Origin: Anaerosolibacter sp.
Lineage (GTDB): Bacteria; Bacillota; Clostridia; Peptostreptococcales; Thermotaleaceae
Assembly: GCF_029240175.1 (NCBI RefSeq)
Contig: NZ_JARBTM010000007.1
Span: forward strand, 62,001-126,000
DNA length: 64,000 nt
Direction: 5' to 3'
The notes under the pieces are model-generated. The model did not search any database and had not been told where the DNA came from. It saw only the letters and a program-made list of their open reading frames with translations. Positions 49,565-59,468 of the stretch are shown here, one piece after another. The first letter of the stretch is position 1; each line of letters opens with the position of its first letter. The position numbers and the translations under genes are program-made.

Positions 49565-49690
49565 ACGTTTTAGTTTTCCTTAATTTAATCTATAAACTTC
49601 ATGTAATTATCAAAGAAATATGCCTATTTCTACTCTCTTGTACATATAAATTGTAATAGTACAATGTCATATTTCTAATATTGTAAAGAG

Positions 49691-51163
49691 GTGATTGTGA
49701 TGCAACGAAGCTCAAAACATCAATATATATACTTTCATAATCTTAATCACAAAAGTACTTTCTATATCTTGAATAATGATTTATTTATGACTATGAAGAG
49801 TGATTATAAAAATAGTGCTTCAATAAAAATAGCTGGCAATATTCTCGATTTTGCTATAGATGCAGACAACAAAGGAACTTTTCATCTGGTATCCCTAACG
49901 ACAGAAGGAGATTTGATTTATTGGAAAAATAAAGGTCAAAAATGGTATTCGCGCATATTAACAAAATATAATACTCAACTTTATCAATTTAAGAATTTGA
50001 ATATTTTTGTCCTGAAAAATAATATCCATATTTTAATGGCTATTAACAGTTCTATTAACCCTGAAGTTTGGACTTTAAAACACCATTATTGGAATAGTTC
50101 TGTTTGGTTCAATAAGAAGGTCTGTGATATTACTATCAAGAAATACGATGACCCATTCTATGCTGACATAGATATGAACAATAATATTCATATTGTATAC
50201 AAGTCTTTACGAAACAATAAATATGACATATTCTATTCTCAATACACGGGTATACATAATATATGGAGCACACCAACAAAGCTTAACAATACACTCCAAG
50301 ACAACTGTCATCTACATTTGTTTTGTGATCGCCATAGCCAGGTGCATATCGTATGGTCAAGTCTACTGAATAACCATTTTAAAGTGTTTTATATCAATAA
50401 CAGACCAAATGGTCATAAAAAATACTGGACAGAACCTCGTTCCATATCTCCTGAAAACATAAATTGCTCTCATCCATTCATTTTTCAAGTTGAAGATACG
50501 CTTGCTCTTGTATGGAATGAAGGGAGCAAGTATATGAAACTATCAAAAAATACAAATGAGAATGAATGGAGCTTACCAACTCCCGTATACTTTAATAAAG
50601 AATTAAAATCATTTCCAATCACAGTTATTGGTAACAACTATAAATCCTTCAGTTTTGTCAAAATCCCTTTTACCTATGGACATTTAAAAGATGAATTCTT
50701 CCTTTTAGCTGTAGATTCTTACTTAGAGCAGGATCAAATAACTAGTAAAGATAAGGATAGTGCATTTGAGCAGCTTGGCAATACGATTCCATTATCAAAT
50801 GCTGTTCAGCTAGAGGATGTTCCTAGTTACTCTACTGAAGTTGAAATCCAAGAAGTTGAATCCCCTATTCCCCCGATATCTGTTGATAATGATGTGTTAA
50901 CGATACCAACACAGGATCATCATAAAGCGATTGAAGAAAAGATTGATTGGAAAGAAGAACAATTAAACACATTTCGTGACACCCTTAATAGTATCACCGT
51001 GAACCAAGACGCTATTAATCAATTATTATCTTCTATTCAAGAGCGTCAGGCTGATACAAATCATCAAATAAATCAACTATTCTACTTATATGAACAAATT
51101 TATCAGTCCATATTAAAAGAACAAGAAGCTGGTCTTAAAAAATTCTTTAATTTATTTAAATAA
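49691..51163 (+). CDS. Uncharacterised beta-propeller-like protein with C-terminal coiled coil; candidate spore-surface protein
   Basis: Repeated blade-like motifs (DIDMNNNIHIVYKSL, CDRHSQVHIVWSSL), C-terminal heptads, terminal GLKKFFNLFK. Confidence 0.6.
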   Translation: MIVMQRSSKHQYIYFHNLNHKSTFYILNNDLFMTMKSDYKNSASIKIAGNILDFAIDADNKGTFHLVSLTTEGDLIYWKNKGQKWYSRILTKYNTQLYQFKNLNIFVLKNNIHILMAINSSINPEVWTLKHHYWNSSVWFNKKVCDITIKKYDDPFYADIDMNNNIHIVYKSLRNNKYDIFYSQYTGIHNIWSTPTKLNNTLQDNCHLHLFCDRHSQVHIVWSSLLNNHFKVFYINNRPNGHKKYWTEPRSISPENINCSHPFIFQVEDTLALVWNEGSKYMKLSKNTNENEWSLPTPVYFNKELKSFPITVIGNNYKSFSFVKIPFTYGHLKDEFFLLAVDSYLEQDQITSKDKDSAFEQLGNTIPLSNAVQLEDVPSYSTEVEIQEVESPIPPISVDNDVLTIPTQDHHKAIEEKIDWKEEQLNTFRDTLNSITVNQDAINQLLSSIQERQADTNHQINQLFYLYEQIYQSILKEQEAGLKKFFNLFK

Positions 51164-51227
51164 TATAAAGAATTTGGGTATTTACTACTACCCTACTAGA
51201 TTTTTATCACCACCGTTAGAATAAAAG

Positions 51228-51258
51228 AACCCGTCAGCAATTGACGGGTTCTTTCGGC
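51228..51258. terminator. Bidirectional terminator
   Basis: AGAACCCGTCAGCAATTGACGGGTTCTTT between convergent genes. Confidence 0.75.
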
Positions 51259-51288
51259 TTTTAACTTTCATTTTGTTTGCAAAGATCA

Positions 51289-52134
51289 CTAAAATCCTAT
51301 TCCAGGGCCTGTTATAAAGTCATCTAATTGTGGTGGGAAGAATTCGGGTGGTAATTCTTCATTGAAATCTTCACATGGTGTTCTGTCAGGACGTCTTTCA
51401 CATGGTGCTGGCGGAGGACAGAATCCAAATGCTGGTATAACCAACTGTACTTCAAGTTCGCATTTGATTATGTTGTAAATGCCTACTGTAAATACTACGC
51501 AGCATACATTCTCATAAGCATCATAAGGATCTGGACAAGTAGTGTCGCAATTCTCTTTTACCACCTGTGCATCTAATACTCTTGCTATAATCTCTAATTT
51601 GATAATTTCATCATCTGCATCTTTAGGATATCTAATTGTTCCAGATTGATCAATTTTAGTTTCTCTGATAATGGCAACTGACTCAGGACAATACAAAGGT
51701 CCAACTGTCTCAGTTCTTCTTAATATAAGCTCATTGTCCTCACTAATTGTACCATCATCAAATAATATATCATATAGGATTCGAAGTGCGTAAGTGTAAG
51801 TGATTAGCTTTCTATCAGGATCTCCTGATACTGGTCTCTTGCTAATGACTCTAAAAGAATCTGGAACAAGTCCCTCTACTCTAGGATTTATAATTTCCTC
51901 TGCACTGCAATCGATTCTAAATCTTAAATCAGAATCAAATACGATGCCTTGGCTTCTATCTTCTTCTTTACAGTCTCCTACTAAACATAACCTTAGTAAA
52001 CATGAATCATAAACTTTTGGTACTTGCACACATACAAGTTCGCAAGCATTGCCAAACTGTTCCCTTAATTCTTCTGGAATAACACCAGGTGTATATAAGC
52101 TTATACCACAGCCTGATGGTGTTTGTTTATACAT
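51289..52134 (-). CDS. Uncharacterised Cys-containing protein, candidate spore coat/exosporium component
   Basis: 281 aa, no signal peptide, CGISLYTPGVIPEEL...; acidic, with Cys and Pro clusters (FGFCPPPAPCERRPDRTPCEDF); preceded by a sigma-K-like promoter. Confidence 0.5.
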   Translation of the reverse strand: MYKQTPSGCGISLYTPGVIPEELREQFGNACELVCVQVPKVYDSCLLRLCLVGDCKEEDRSQGIVFDSDLRFRIDCSAEEIINPRVEGLVPDSFRVISKRPVSGDPDRKLITYTYALRILYDILFDDGTISEDNELILRRTETVGPLYCPESVAIIRETKIDQSGTIRYPKDADDEIIKLEIIARVLDAQVVKENCDTTCPDPYDAYENVCCVVFTVGIYNIIKCELEVQLVIPAFGFCPPPAPCERRPDRTPCEDFNEELPPEFFPPQLDDFITGPGIGF

Positions 52135-52207
52135 ACATTTTCCCCCTTCTTTTTAATAAAATTTGTTGCGTCATATTCTTTGCAAATAGAAATGTCTTTT
52201 CTAATTG

Positions 52208-52235
52208 TATAGTATGAAGATTGTGTTGTTTTGGT
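52208..52235 (-). promoter_or_regulatory. Candidate sigma-K-type promoter upstream of 51289..52134
   Basis: Minus strand ACC-N16-CATACTATA, full match to AC-N16-CATAnnnTA. Confidence 0.55.
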
Positions 52236-52319
52236 GATAAAAAATTTTAAGCCCATTTATCCAGCTTTAACATATTGTCTTCCCTGTAATAATATATTTT
52301 ACTAAGGTAGGTGTTGTGA

Positions 52320-53843
52320 ATGATTCAGAAAGATAATTTAGATATTATTTTGAAATTGCCTGAAAAAAGCATAAGATTTTTTTCGCCTTCAAAGCAAGGT
52401 ATTTACTCTCAACTTATTGGGCAAGCGGACTCAACCAAAATATTTGAAGACAGCATTCTAGAATATGATTTGGACACAGACCCGTATGGAAATATTAATC
52501 TTATCATCTTGGATCAAAAGGGAAACCTCTATCTCTATCGATATGATGGTAAAAAGTGGTCTAATTACAAAATATATCAGTTCAATTTACTCACAGATGA
52601 AGTAAGGCAATTACAAATCAAGTGCACTTCTGACCATACCTTTATAACCTTGTGTGAGCGAACACAAATAACTTCGAACCAATGGACGATTGTCTCTTTT
52701 TCCCCTCATGCACAAGGTTGGAAAAAATCTACCCTATCTTCATTATTTCTAAACTACCCCGTTATGGCATATCGTCTAGCTAAGGATGCAAAAAATAATT
52801 TGTATGTCATTTATTTAAATAATAATAATATTGTCTATAACTTAAATCTTATTGTCTTTAACCATAAAACTCGCAATTGGTCTGACCCGATATTTATAAG
52901 TAATTGTATATACATAAAAACATTCCATCTTGACGCTCTTGTAGATAACAATGATGGTATTCATTTGGCTTGGACAGATAAATACAAAAAACAATTTTGT
53001 GTTAAATATGTTTACATCCCTTTATCAAAAGCTGAAAATTTACAACCTACTACTACAATGATGCTGGACGAACCAATTTTTTTGAATCAACTAACACTTC
53101 TCAAGCATTCTATTCACTGTTATGGGATTACCTTAAATAATATATACCACTTTAACAAGCCACTTCATGATTCCAATTCATCTCAAGTATGGAGGTCTTA
53201 TGATGAACCAGCCTATGAACTTGATAATCTTTTTATCTATAAAACTGCTGGAAGTGTAGGCCATTCATTGGCAAATTATTATCTTTCAGATAAACGCTCA
53301 AATTATCATCCTATTCAGATTGAAGAGTTTGATAATTTAACAAATGTAGCATATAGTCATCATAATTCTAGCATTACGTCTTCCGAATCAACCCATAAAC
53401 CTGCAAACATCATTAGAGACTCTGCGCCTATAGACATTCCTCACGATCAGCAAATTTTGAAACTTAAGGCTGATCTTTTTAAGAAAAATCAACAAATTGA
53501 TGCTACTCAAAAACTAATAAATTCTTTACAAAGTGAGATTATCTATATAAAACAAGAAATAAAAAATCTGAATGATCAAAACAGCAGATATGTACAAATA
53601 ATAAATGAATCAAAAAATAAATATAAGGAGATCTATGATTCAACGATAAAATTTGGTCAGCTTTTTGAAGATACAGTTTCAAAAACCCAGTTGTCTGAAT
53701 TGAGCAAAAATATCGAAATACTTTCTCATCATTTTGCTAAAATGAAAGAAGAAGTAACTCTTTGTAAAACCCAAAATGAAGAGTTAAGACAATATGCTGA
53801 AAGCATACGTAACGAGGGCTTTCTGAAAAAGTTTTTTGGATAA
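52320..53843 (+). CDS. Uncharacterised paralogue of 49691..51163 (beta-propeller-like + coiled coil)
   Basis: DTDPYGNINLIILDQKGNLYLYRYDGKKW, DAKNNLYVIYLNN, DNNDGIHLAWTD; long coiled coil; terminal GFLKKFFG. Confidence 0.6.
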   Translation: MIQKDNLDIILKLPEKSIRFFSPSKQGIYSQLIGQADSTKIFEDSILEYDLDTDPYGNINLIILDQKGNLYLYRYDGKKWSNYKIYQFNLLTDEVRQLQIKCTSDHTFITLCERTQITSNQWTIVSFSPHAQGWKKSTLSSLFLNYPVMAYRLAKDAKNNLYVIYLNNNNIVYNLNLIVFNHKTRNWSDPIFISNCIYIKTFHLDALVDNNDGIHLAWTDKYKKQFCVKYVYIPLSKAENLQPTTTMMLDEPIFLNQLTLLKHSIHCYGITLNNIYHFNKPLHDSNSSQVWRSYDEPAYELDNLFIYKTAGSVGHSLANYYLSDKRSNYHPIQIEEFDNLTNVAYSHHNSSITSSESTHKPANIIRDSAPIDIPHDQQILKLKADLFKKNQQIDATQKLINSLQSEIIYIKQEIKNLNDQNSRYVQIINESKNKYKEIYDSTIKFGQLFEDTVSKTQLSELSKNIEILSHHFAKMKEEVTLCKTQNEELRQYAESIRNEGFLKKFFG

Positions 53844-53851
53844 TACCTTGT

Positions 53852-53910
53852 ATGTATAAAGGGATATAAAATAGCTATTTGTAGCTATTTTATATCCCTT
53901 TATACATCTT
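53852..53910 (+). terminator. Strong terminator (26-bp perfect stem)
   Basis: ATGTATAAAGGGATATAAAATAGCTA-tttg-TAGCTATTTTATATCCCTTTATACAT then CTTTTT. Confidence 0.8.
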
Positions 53911-54245
53911 TTTATTTAATATATAGGAAATTATGGTCTTCAATTTCCTATATAAGGGGGATTTTTAAAGGGGTTCACCCCCTAATACTGCCGATATACA
54001 ATCAAATCATTGAGAGGCACAAATATAGCAGAGAGTTTAACCTTCAGCTGGTTTAAGCTGTATAGATTTTGAGAGTCTTACTCGAAGAAATCTATATTGC
54101 GCATGAGCATTTGCGGAGCAATTTGCGATTTTTATGTCTAATAATTGGAGGGTCACAGCGAAGCGTCATTGGGAACTATTAGTTCCCTGTGAAGAACAAA
54201 AGCATTTCCTTAGCTTTTAGAGCATGGAATGCTTTTGTTCTATGG

Positions 54246-54524
54246 TTATAAGTTGACCTTGGTATATTCTAAGGAATTATCTTCTTTTCTAGAGGACTTA
54301 TATACACCTTGGTAAGATATTTTCGCCCCTTGAATAAGTTTATTTGCGCTTTCTAAATCTTTCTCATGTATATATAGGGCTGTATTGCATGATTTACCTA
54401 TCGCTCTTGGTGCTTTTCTAAAAGTACATTGAATTTTGTGCCTCCTTAATAATTCTTCAATATAATATCCATGATAACTTGACGTAAATACAAATATATA
54501 GCTTTCATCGTGCTTCATTAGCAA
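54246..54524 (-). CDS. DUF3343 family protein
   Basis: YIFVFTSSYHGYYIEELLRRHKIQCTFRKAPRAIGKSCNTALYI typical pattern. Confidence 0.75.
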   Translation of the reverse strand: MLMKHDESYIFVFTSSYHGYYIEELLRRHKIQCTFRKAPRAIGKSCNTALYIHEKDLESANKLIQGAKISYQGVYKSSRKEDNSLEYTKVNL

Positions 54525-54601
54525 TCATCTCCTTGTAAATTTCTTAGTACCATTTTATTCGACTGCTTGTGATATGTACCAATCATAGTATATTATGAAT
54601 A

Positions 54602-54728
54602 CAAAAAAGCATCTAGCTCAGGCTGCTAGACAGCCTGAGCACCCCTCTGACTACGGCCTGGGAATACTTCCCCTGCACTCCTGATTTTTTGTTTAATAGG
54701 AAAGTAGACCTTTCCTATTAAACAAAAA
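54602..54728. repeat. Dispersed structured intergenic repeat, copy 2
   Basis: ~98-bp core nearly identical to 25404..25500. Confidence 0.85.
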
Positions 54729-54761
54729 ACCTCAGATCGTAAGAGCTGAGGTTTACTTCAT

Positions 54762-55826
54762 TTATAGAAGATTTTTATGAATGTATTCTGATGTCATAAC
54801 CTGAAGCAATGCACCATACTCGATATTAAAGCGAACTTCATCTCCCACCATATACTCTTTCGTACAGTCAGTAACATCAATAATGAGATGGTCACTGCTT
54901 GCTCCTAGTATCATCATATTGGGGTCTAATGGAATAATGTTTTGGACAGCTATATCCTGCCTGCCAATAGCCAGTATTGCTCTTTTTCTCAATCCTCTAT
55001 CTTCAAAGACCGGTTTGTTGCCAAATGCATCCATACCAATTTCACCAATAGGTACAGAAGGCTTTTCCTTTAACTCAACGATCTCAGTAACGAGGGTAAA
55101 AGCATCTTGATAGGTATCAGCAATAGAATTACCATAGGCTGTTTCCCTGCCAAGCACAATAGATTCTCCTAGTCTCAAGTGATTAATACGATGAGGTATT
55201 TCTTCTTTTTCAAGGAGATAAAGGCTGCTTGAATTTCCACCTGATACAATGTTTAGAGATATATTGAACTTATCCTCTATGATTTCAGCAATTTCTACCA
55301 ATCGACCTAAGTTTATACGGTTTGGAATGACACCACCGTAGCATGTTAGATTGGTACCAATTCCTAGCAGGTTAATGTTTTCAAATAATAGTATTTCTGA
55401 AATGGTATTTTCTATTTGATCTTGCCATACACCCTCACGCAAATCTCCCATATCAATCATTAGTATGATATTATGCATTCTTTCCAGTTCATTTGCAGCT
55501 GCATCTAAAGCAGCAATGGTTTTAATCTCAGAATTCAGGCTAATGTCAGCATATAAAACGGTTTCTTTGGCTTGACTTATCATTGGCAATCTTAGTAGTA
55601 ATTTCTGAGCATCCATTTCTTGGAGCTTCTTTAGATTTTCAATTCTTGAATCTGCCAGCATAGTGACCCCGCCATGAACAAGAGCTTGTGCAATTTCTGG
55701 AATTCCGCAGAATACCTTGGTTACACCAGCTACATCGATGCCTTTTTCTTTACATAATTTGGTAAGGGTGAGGGTGTTATGCTTAATCTTATTTATATCG
55801 ATCTCTAATCTTGGACAAATCTGCAT
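54762..55826 (-). CDS. orr: Ornithine racemase (alanine racemase fold, PLP-dependent)
   Basis: RLEIDINKIKHNTLTLTKLCKEKGIDVAGVTKVFCG; adjacent to ora/ort/ord genes. Confidence 0.88.
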   Translation of the reverse strand: MQICPRLEIDINKIKHNTLTLTKLCKEKGIDVAGVTKVFCGIPEIAQALVHGGVTMLADSRIENLKKLQEMDAQKLLLRLPMISQAKETVLYADISLNSEIKTIAALDAAANELERMHNIILMIDMGDLREGVWQDQIENTISEILLFENINLLGIGTNLTCYGGVIPNRINLGRLVEIAEIIEDKFNISLNIVSGGNSSSLYLLEKEEIPHRINHLRLGESIVLGRETAYGNSIADTYQDAFTLVTEIVELKEKPSVPIGEIGMDAFGNKPVFEDRGLRKRAILAIGRQDIAVQNIIPLDPNMMILGASSDHLIIDVTDCTKEYMVGDEVRFNIEYGALLQVMTSEYIHKNLL

Positions 55827-55879
55827 ACAATCTCCTCCAATTCCTAAATCTATAGCCGGGAATTTTTCCCGGCTAAGAG

Positions 55880-57238
55880 TTAGTTAATATTTAAGCTCTG
55901 CTTCATCAAATTTAAGGCTGCTTCCGGATATCTCTTCGACAAAACTCCAAGGGATGCCATGATATAATCATTATCTATTAATATTTTGGCTTCTTTTGTA
56001 GGGAGTAAGCTATCACCTTTATTGTGTTGGGCAATTTCCTTCAAGATCTCTACTCTTCCTGGTAATCTTGTAAGAGCTCCGCCAGTTCCAACGATCCACT
56101 TGATATCAGTGAGATCCTTTCCCTCCGCAAGGGTTTTCTTCCCAGCGGGTCCATAGAGATGTCTATATTTACCTACGTGGCGATCCATAGCAGTCAATAC
56201 GGCTTCCAAAGTGAGAATTTCGACAAATCGCTTCAGTTCATCAGTGTCTGGTATTGGCTTATGCCTCGACATTAAGCCTTCGATATCACAGCCCATTTGT
56301 CGTGAGAGCTTATCCTTGCCGATTCGCTCTACGATATTGGGCATGTTAACATATACACCCAAATCTCCTTCCACAGTTCTCTTTGCTTCTGGCTCAGGAC
56401 TAATTAAAATTCTGTTTACCTCTTCACTGCCTGCTGTGACAGAGTGGACATCCGTGGTAGCACCACCTACATCAAGAGTAACCAAATCACCAATAGCTTC
56501 TTTTAGGAGCTTAGAAGCCTCCATCACTGCACCTGGTGTCGGAATGATAGGTCCTGTAACCAATTCTCTAACCTTTGTCATGCCCGGAGCATGAATGATA
56601 TGATCCTCAAAAGCATCTTGAATAACCTTTCTGGTTGGTTCAATGTTAAGCTGATCAATTTTAGGATAAACATTCTCTACAACATATAGCTTATTGGGCT
56701 TATCCTTGAACATTTCCTTGATTTCTTCCTGGTTTTCAATATTACCAGCGTAAATAATGGGGACATGGATGTCCATATCAGCGATTAATTCAGCATTATA
56801 GAGGGCTGTATCCCGTTCGCCATAATCTACTCCCCCAGCAATTAAGATGAGGTTCGGATTAATATCTTTAATTTTGTTAAGATCAGTTCTTCTCAGCTTT
56901 CCAGCTGTAACATTATGAATGATGGCACCGGCACCTAGGGCAGCTTCCTTTGCGGCTCGAACAGTCATGTCATAGACAAGACCATGGACCGTCATTTTTA
57001 ATCCCCCAGCAGCACTGCTGGTAGCCAACATTTCATCATAGGTTACTTCTTCGACGCCAAGTGCACTTTTAAGATTATCAATAGCACCTTGAAGGCCAAT
57101 GTTCACATCCCCCTCTAGGACAGTGGTAGGTGCTTGACCTTGCCCCAGAAATTTAGGATGATCCGTATGAATATCAGCGAAAGCATTTACTACCGTTGTA
57201 GTGCTTCCTATCTCAGCAACTAAAACATTAATTCTCAT
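55880..57238 (-). CDS. GlmL/MutL-family ATPase-like protein
   Basis: VLVAEIGSTTTVVNAF, LDVGGATTDVHSV; located beside the B12-dependent aminomutase. Confidence 0.88.
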   Translation of the reverse strand: MRINVLVAEIGSTTTVVNAFADIHTDHPKFLGQGQAPTTVLEGDVNIGLQGAIDNLKSALGVEEVTYDEMLATSSAAGGLKMTVHGLVYDMTVRAAKEAALGAGAIIHNVTAGKLRRTDLNKIKDINPNLILIAGGVDYGERDTALYNAELIADMDIHVPIIYAGNIENQEEIKEMFKDKPNKLYVVENVYPKIDQLNIEPTRKVIQDAFEDHIIHAPGMTKVRELVTGPIIPTPGAVMEASKLLKEAIGDLVTLDVGGATTDVHSVTAGSEEVNRILISPEPEAKRTVEGDLGVYVNMPNIVERIGKDKLSRQMGCDIEGLMSRHKPIPDTDELKRFVEILTLEAVLTAMDRHVGKYRHLYGPAGKKTLAEGKDLTDIKWIVGTGGALTRLPGRVEILKEIAQHNKGDSLLPTKEAKILIDNDYIMASLGVLSKRYPEAALNLMKQSLNIN

Positions 57239-57254
57239 GCTAATGCCTCGTTTC

Positions 57255-59468
57255 CTACTTATTTGCTAATATCTCATTTCTTCTATTTACAAGGAATGTT
57301 GCTACATGAATTCCCTTTGTGCCTCTACCGAAACCAGCATCCATTCCATACTTCACAGCGATTTCAGGTGTTACTTGAGTTCCCCCAGCACAGATCATGA
57401 TTCTATCTCTAACACCTTTTTCCACTGCATAGTCATGGATTCTTTTCATGTTTTTGTAATGTATATCATCATGGCTTATGATGGTTGAAGCCAATATTGC
57501 ATCCGCATTAATTTCTATGGCAGCGTCTACAAGTTTTTCAATTGGACATGAAGTGCCAAGATATTCAACTTCAATACCCCACTTTTCAATACCGCCATGC
57601 TTGATATCGATGACTTCACGCATACCTACAGAGTGCTCATCTTCTCCAACTGTGGCAGCCACAACCTTCATCGGTCTATCATTAATTTGTTCCCAAAGTT
57701 CTTCATTAGACAATACTTCTGCTTCTTCTGGAACGATAATGGTATTTAGATCAATGTCGAAGCCTACTGTACCCTTTAATTGAACTCTCGTAGCCTCTGA
57801 AGGATGCATTTCCTCACTATGGATAACTTCAACGTCAGATAATCCAAGCTTTTTACCGACTTCAATGGCCGCGTACTCTGCCACTCTTTTTGATGTTGGA
57901 AGAAGTACTTCCACTTGAACAATGCCATCACCCAACCATTGAACCTCTGGTTTGATCATTGAGGATTCTCTATATTTTTCAGAATCATCTAATCTAGTAT
58001 AAACATTATCACTTTCATCTAATTCATCGATATATACAATTTTTTCAGGTTTTTCAAATGTACTTCCATCGATTAGTTTTGATGGGTTTTCCACTGCACT
58101 CGGATCATACTGAGCCGCATTGTTATAACCGAAGTGGGCTGTAACTGGTGCTAAGTAATCTTCATCTCTTTCAAATACAGTTCCGTACCCTAATCCTCCA
58201 TCGATCTTTCTGCCGATACCATCGCCATTTCTTTCAGGATACATACCAGAATCCACAAAGAAGCCCTTTTCTACAGCCTGGAAGTAACCACCTTCCTGAA
58301 TTATTTCTTCTAGGTATAGGATAGATCTTTCTTTTAATTCTCTTACTTGCTCTCTTAGGAAGCCTTCTTTTCTTAATTCTACCATTTCCATTAATGAATC
58401 AAGAATCGTTAAGGTTTGCTTTGCTGTATCACAGGCTTCGATGTTGTACATATGCCATGGCACGTTTCTACCTTCGTCAGGTGTAATCGTAGATTGAATA
58501 TCTGCACTCGTTAATCTAGACAATAGCATATTTAATACATGGGTTACAGTTGCTTCTCTTGACGATGAAGTAATATATTTTGTATTCATCTGGGCTCTCA
58601 TCTTATATTCGTCGAATAGTTCTCTCAGCGCAACTGCGTATGGTAAATCATACTTTAAACTTGGTGCTGGAGCAGCTGTTGGCGGTACAGTAGATAGGCA
58701 GATATTTTCCTTTTTCATTCCAACTTTATAAGAGTATAATGAGTTAATTCCATGCTGTACCATAAGCTCAGGCATAACTTTCCACGCATCTCTAGCCGTT
58801 GCGTTGGCATTATGGGCGCCATCAATTTGCGCCATGTTAGCCCATGTCATTACACTTTTTGCTTCAGCAGCATCCACAAAGGATCTAACCATATTGATGT
58901 TTCTATATAGAACATTGTATTGAGGATCTTGATGGGCACCATTCACGCCTTCTTCTGCAAACATTACTGCAATATCGGGACCTGCTACACCACTGACATA
59001 AGAATGATAATTAATAGGACGACCAACTTCTTCTTCAATAAGATCCAATGCTTTTCTTTGGGCTCTTACCACTTTTCTTGAAACAGGTATACCGCCGATT
59101 CCCTGTGGTGTTCCTTCTATTAGTCCGTCGTAATGGGATTGTCCTGCAGTTCTAATAACCATGATATGGTCAGCACCATGCCATGCCGCCATTCTCATTC
59201 TACGGATATCGTCCTCAAATCTTCCTGAAGCTATTTCTGTTGTAATCGTATAGATCGGCTGAGGGTCAATATTTCCCAGATAAGCAGCAGATGGAATAGG
59301 AATAGAGTTTTTTAAAGGCTCTGAACAATCATTATATGTGAAGGGCCCCATTTGTAGGTTTTCAACTTTCTTTCTCCAAGTCCAGCCTCTTCTCTTTGGC
59401 GTATACTTGTCAAGGTCTTTCAGTACTTCTCTCACGTTGATTTTTTCGTTTACATTTAGCTGTGTCAT
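57255..59468 (-). CDS. oraE: D-ornithine 4,5-aminomutase large subunit (B12/PLP)
   Basis: 737 aa; C-terminal B12-binding region (AATVGEDEHSVGMREVIDIKHGGIEKWGIEVEYLG). Confidence 0.93.
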   Translation of the reverse strand: MTQLNVNEKINVREVLKDLDKYTPKRRGWTWRKKVENLQMGPFTYNDCSEPLKNSIPIPSAAYLGNIDPQPIYTITTEIASGRFEDDIRRMRMAAWHGADHIMVIRTAGQSHYDGLIEGTPQGIGGIPVSRKVVRAQRKALDLIEEEVGRPINYHSYVSGVAGPDIAVMFAEEGVNGAHQDPQYNVLYRNINMVRSFVDAAEAKSVMTWANMAQIDGAHNANATARDAWKVMPELMVQHGINSLYSYKVGMKKENICLSTVPPTAAPAPSLKYDLPYAVALRELFDEYKMRAQMNTKYITSSSREATVTHVLNMLLSRLTSADIQSTITPDEGRNVPWHMYNIEACDTAKQTLTILDSLMEMVELRKEGFLREQVRELKERSILYLEEIIQEGGYFQAVEKGFFVDSGMYPERNGDGIGRKIDGGLGYGTVFERDEDYLAPVTAHFGYNNAAQYDPSAVENPSKLIDGSTFEKPEKIVYIDELDESDNVYTRLDDSEKYRESSMIKPEVQWLGDGIVQVEVLLPTSKRVAEYAAIEVGKKLGLSDVEVIHSEEMHPSEATRVQLKGTVGFDIDLNTIIVPEEAEVLSNEELWEQINDRPMKVVAATVGEDEHSVGMREVIDIKHGGIEKWGIEVEYLGTSCPIEKLVDAAIEINADAILASTIISHDDIHYKNMKRIHDYAVEKGVRDRIMICAGGTQVTPEIAVKYGMDAGFGRGTKGIHVATFLVNRRNEILANK

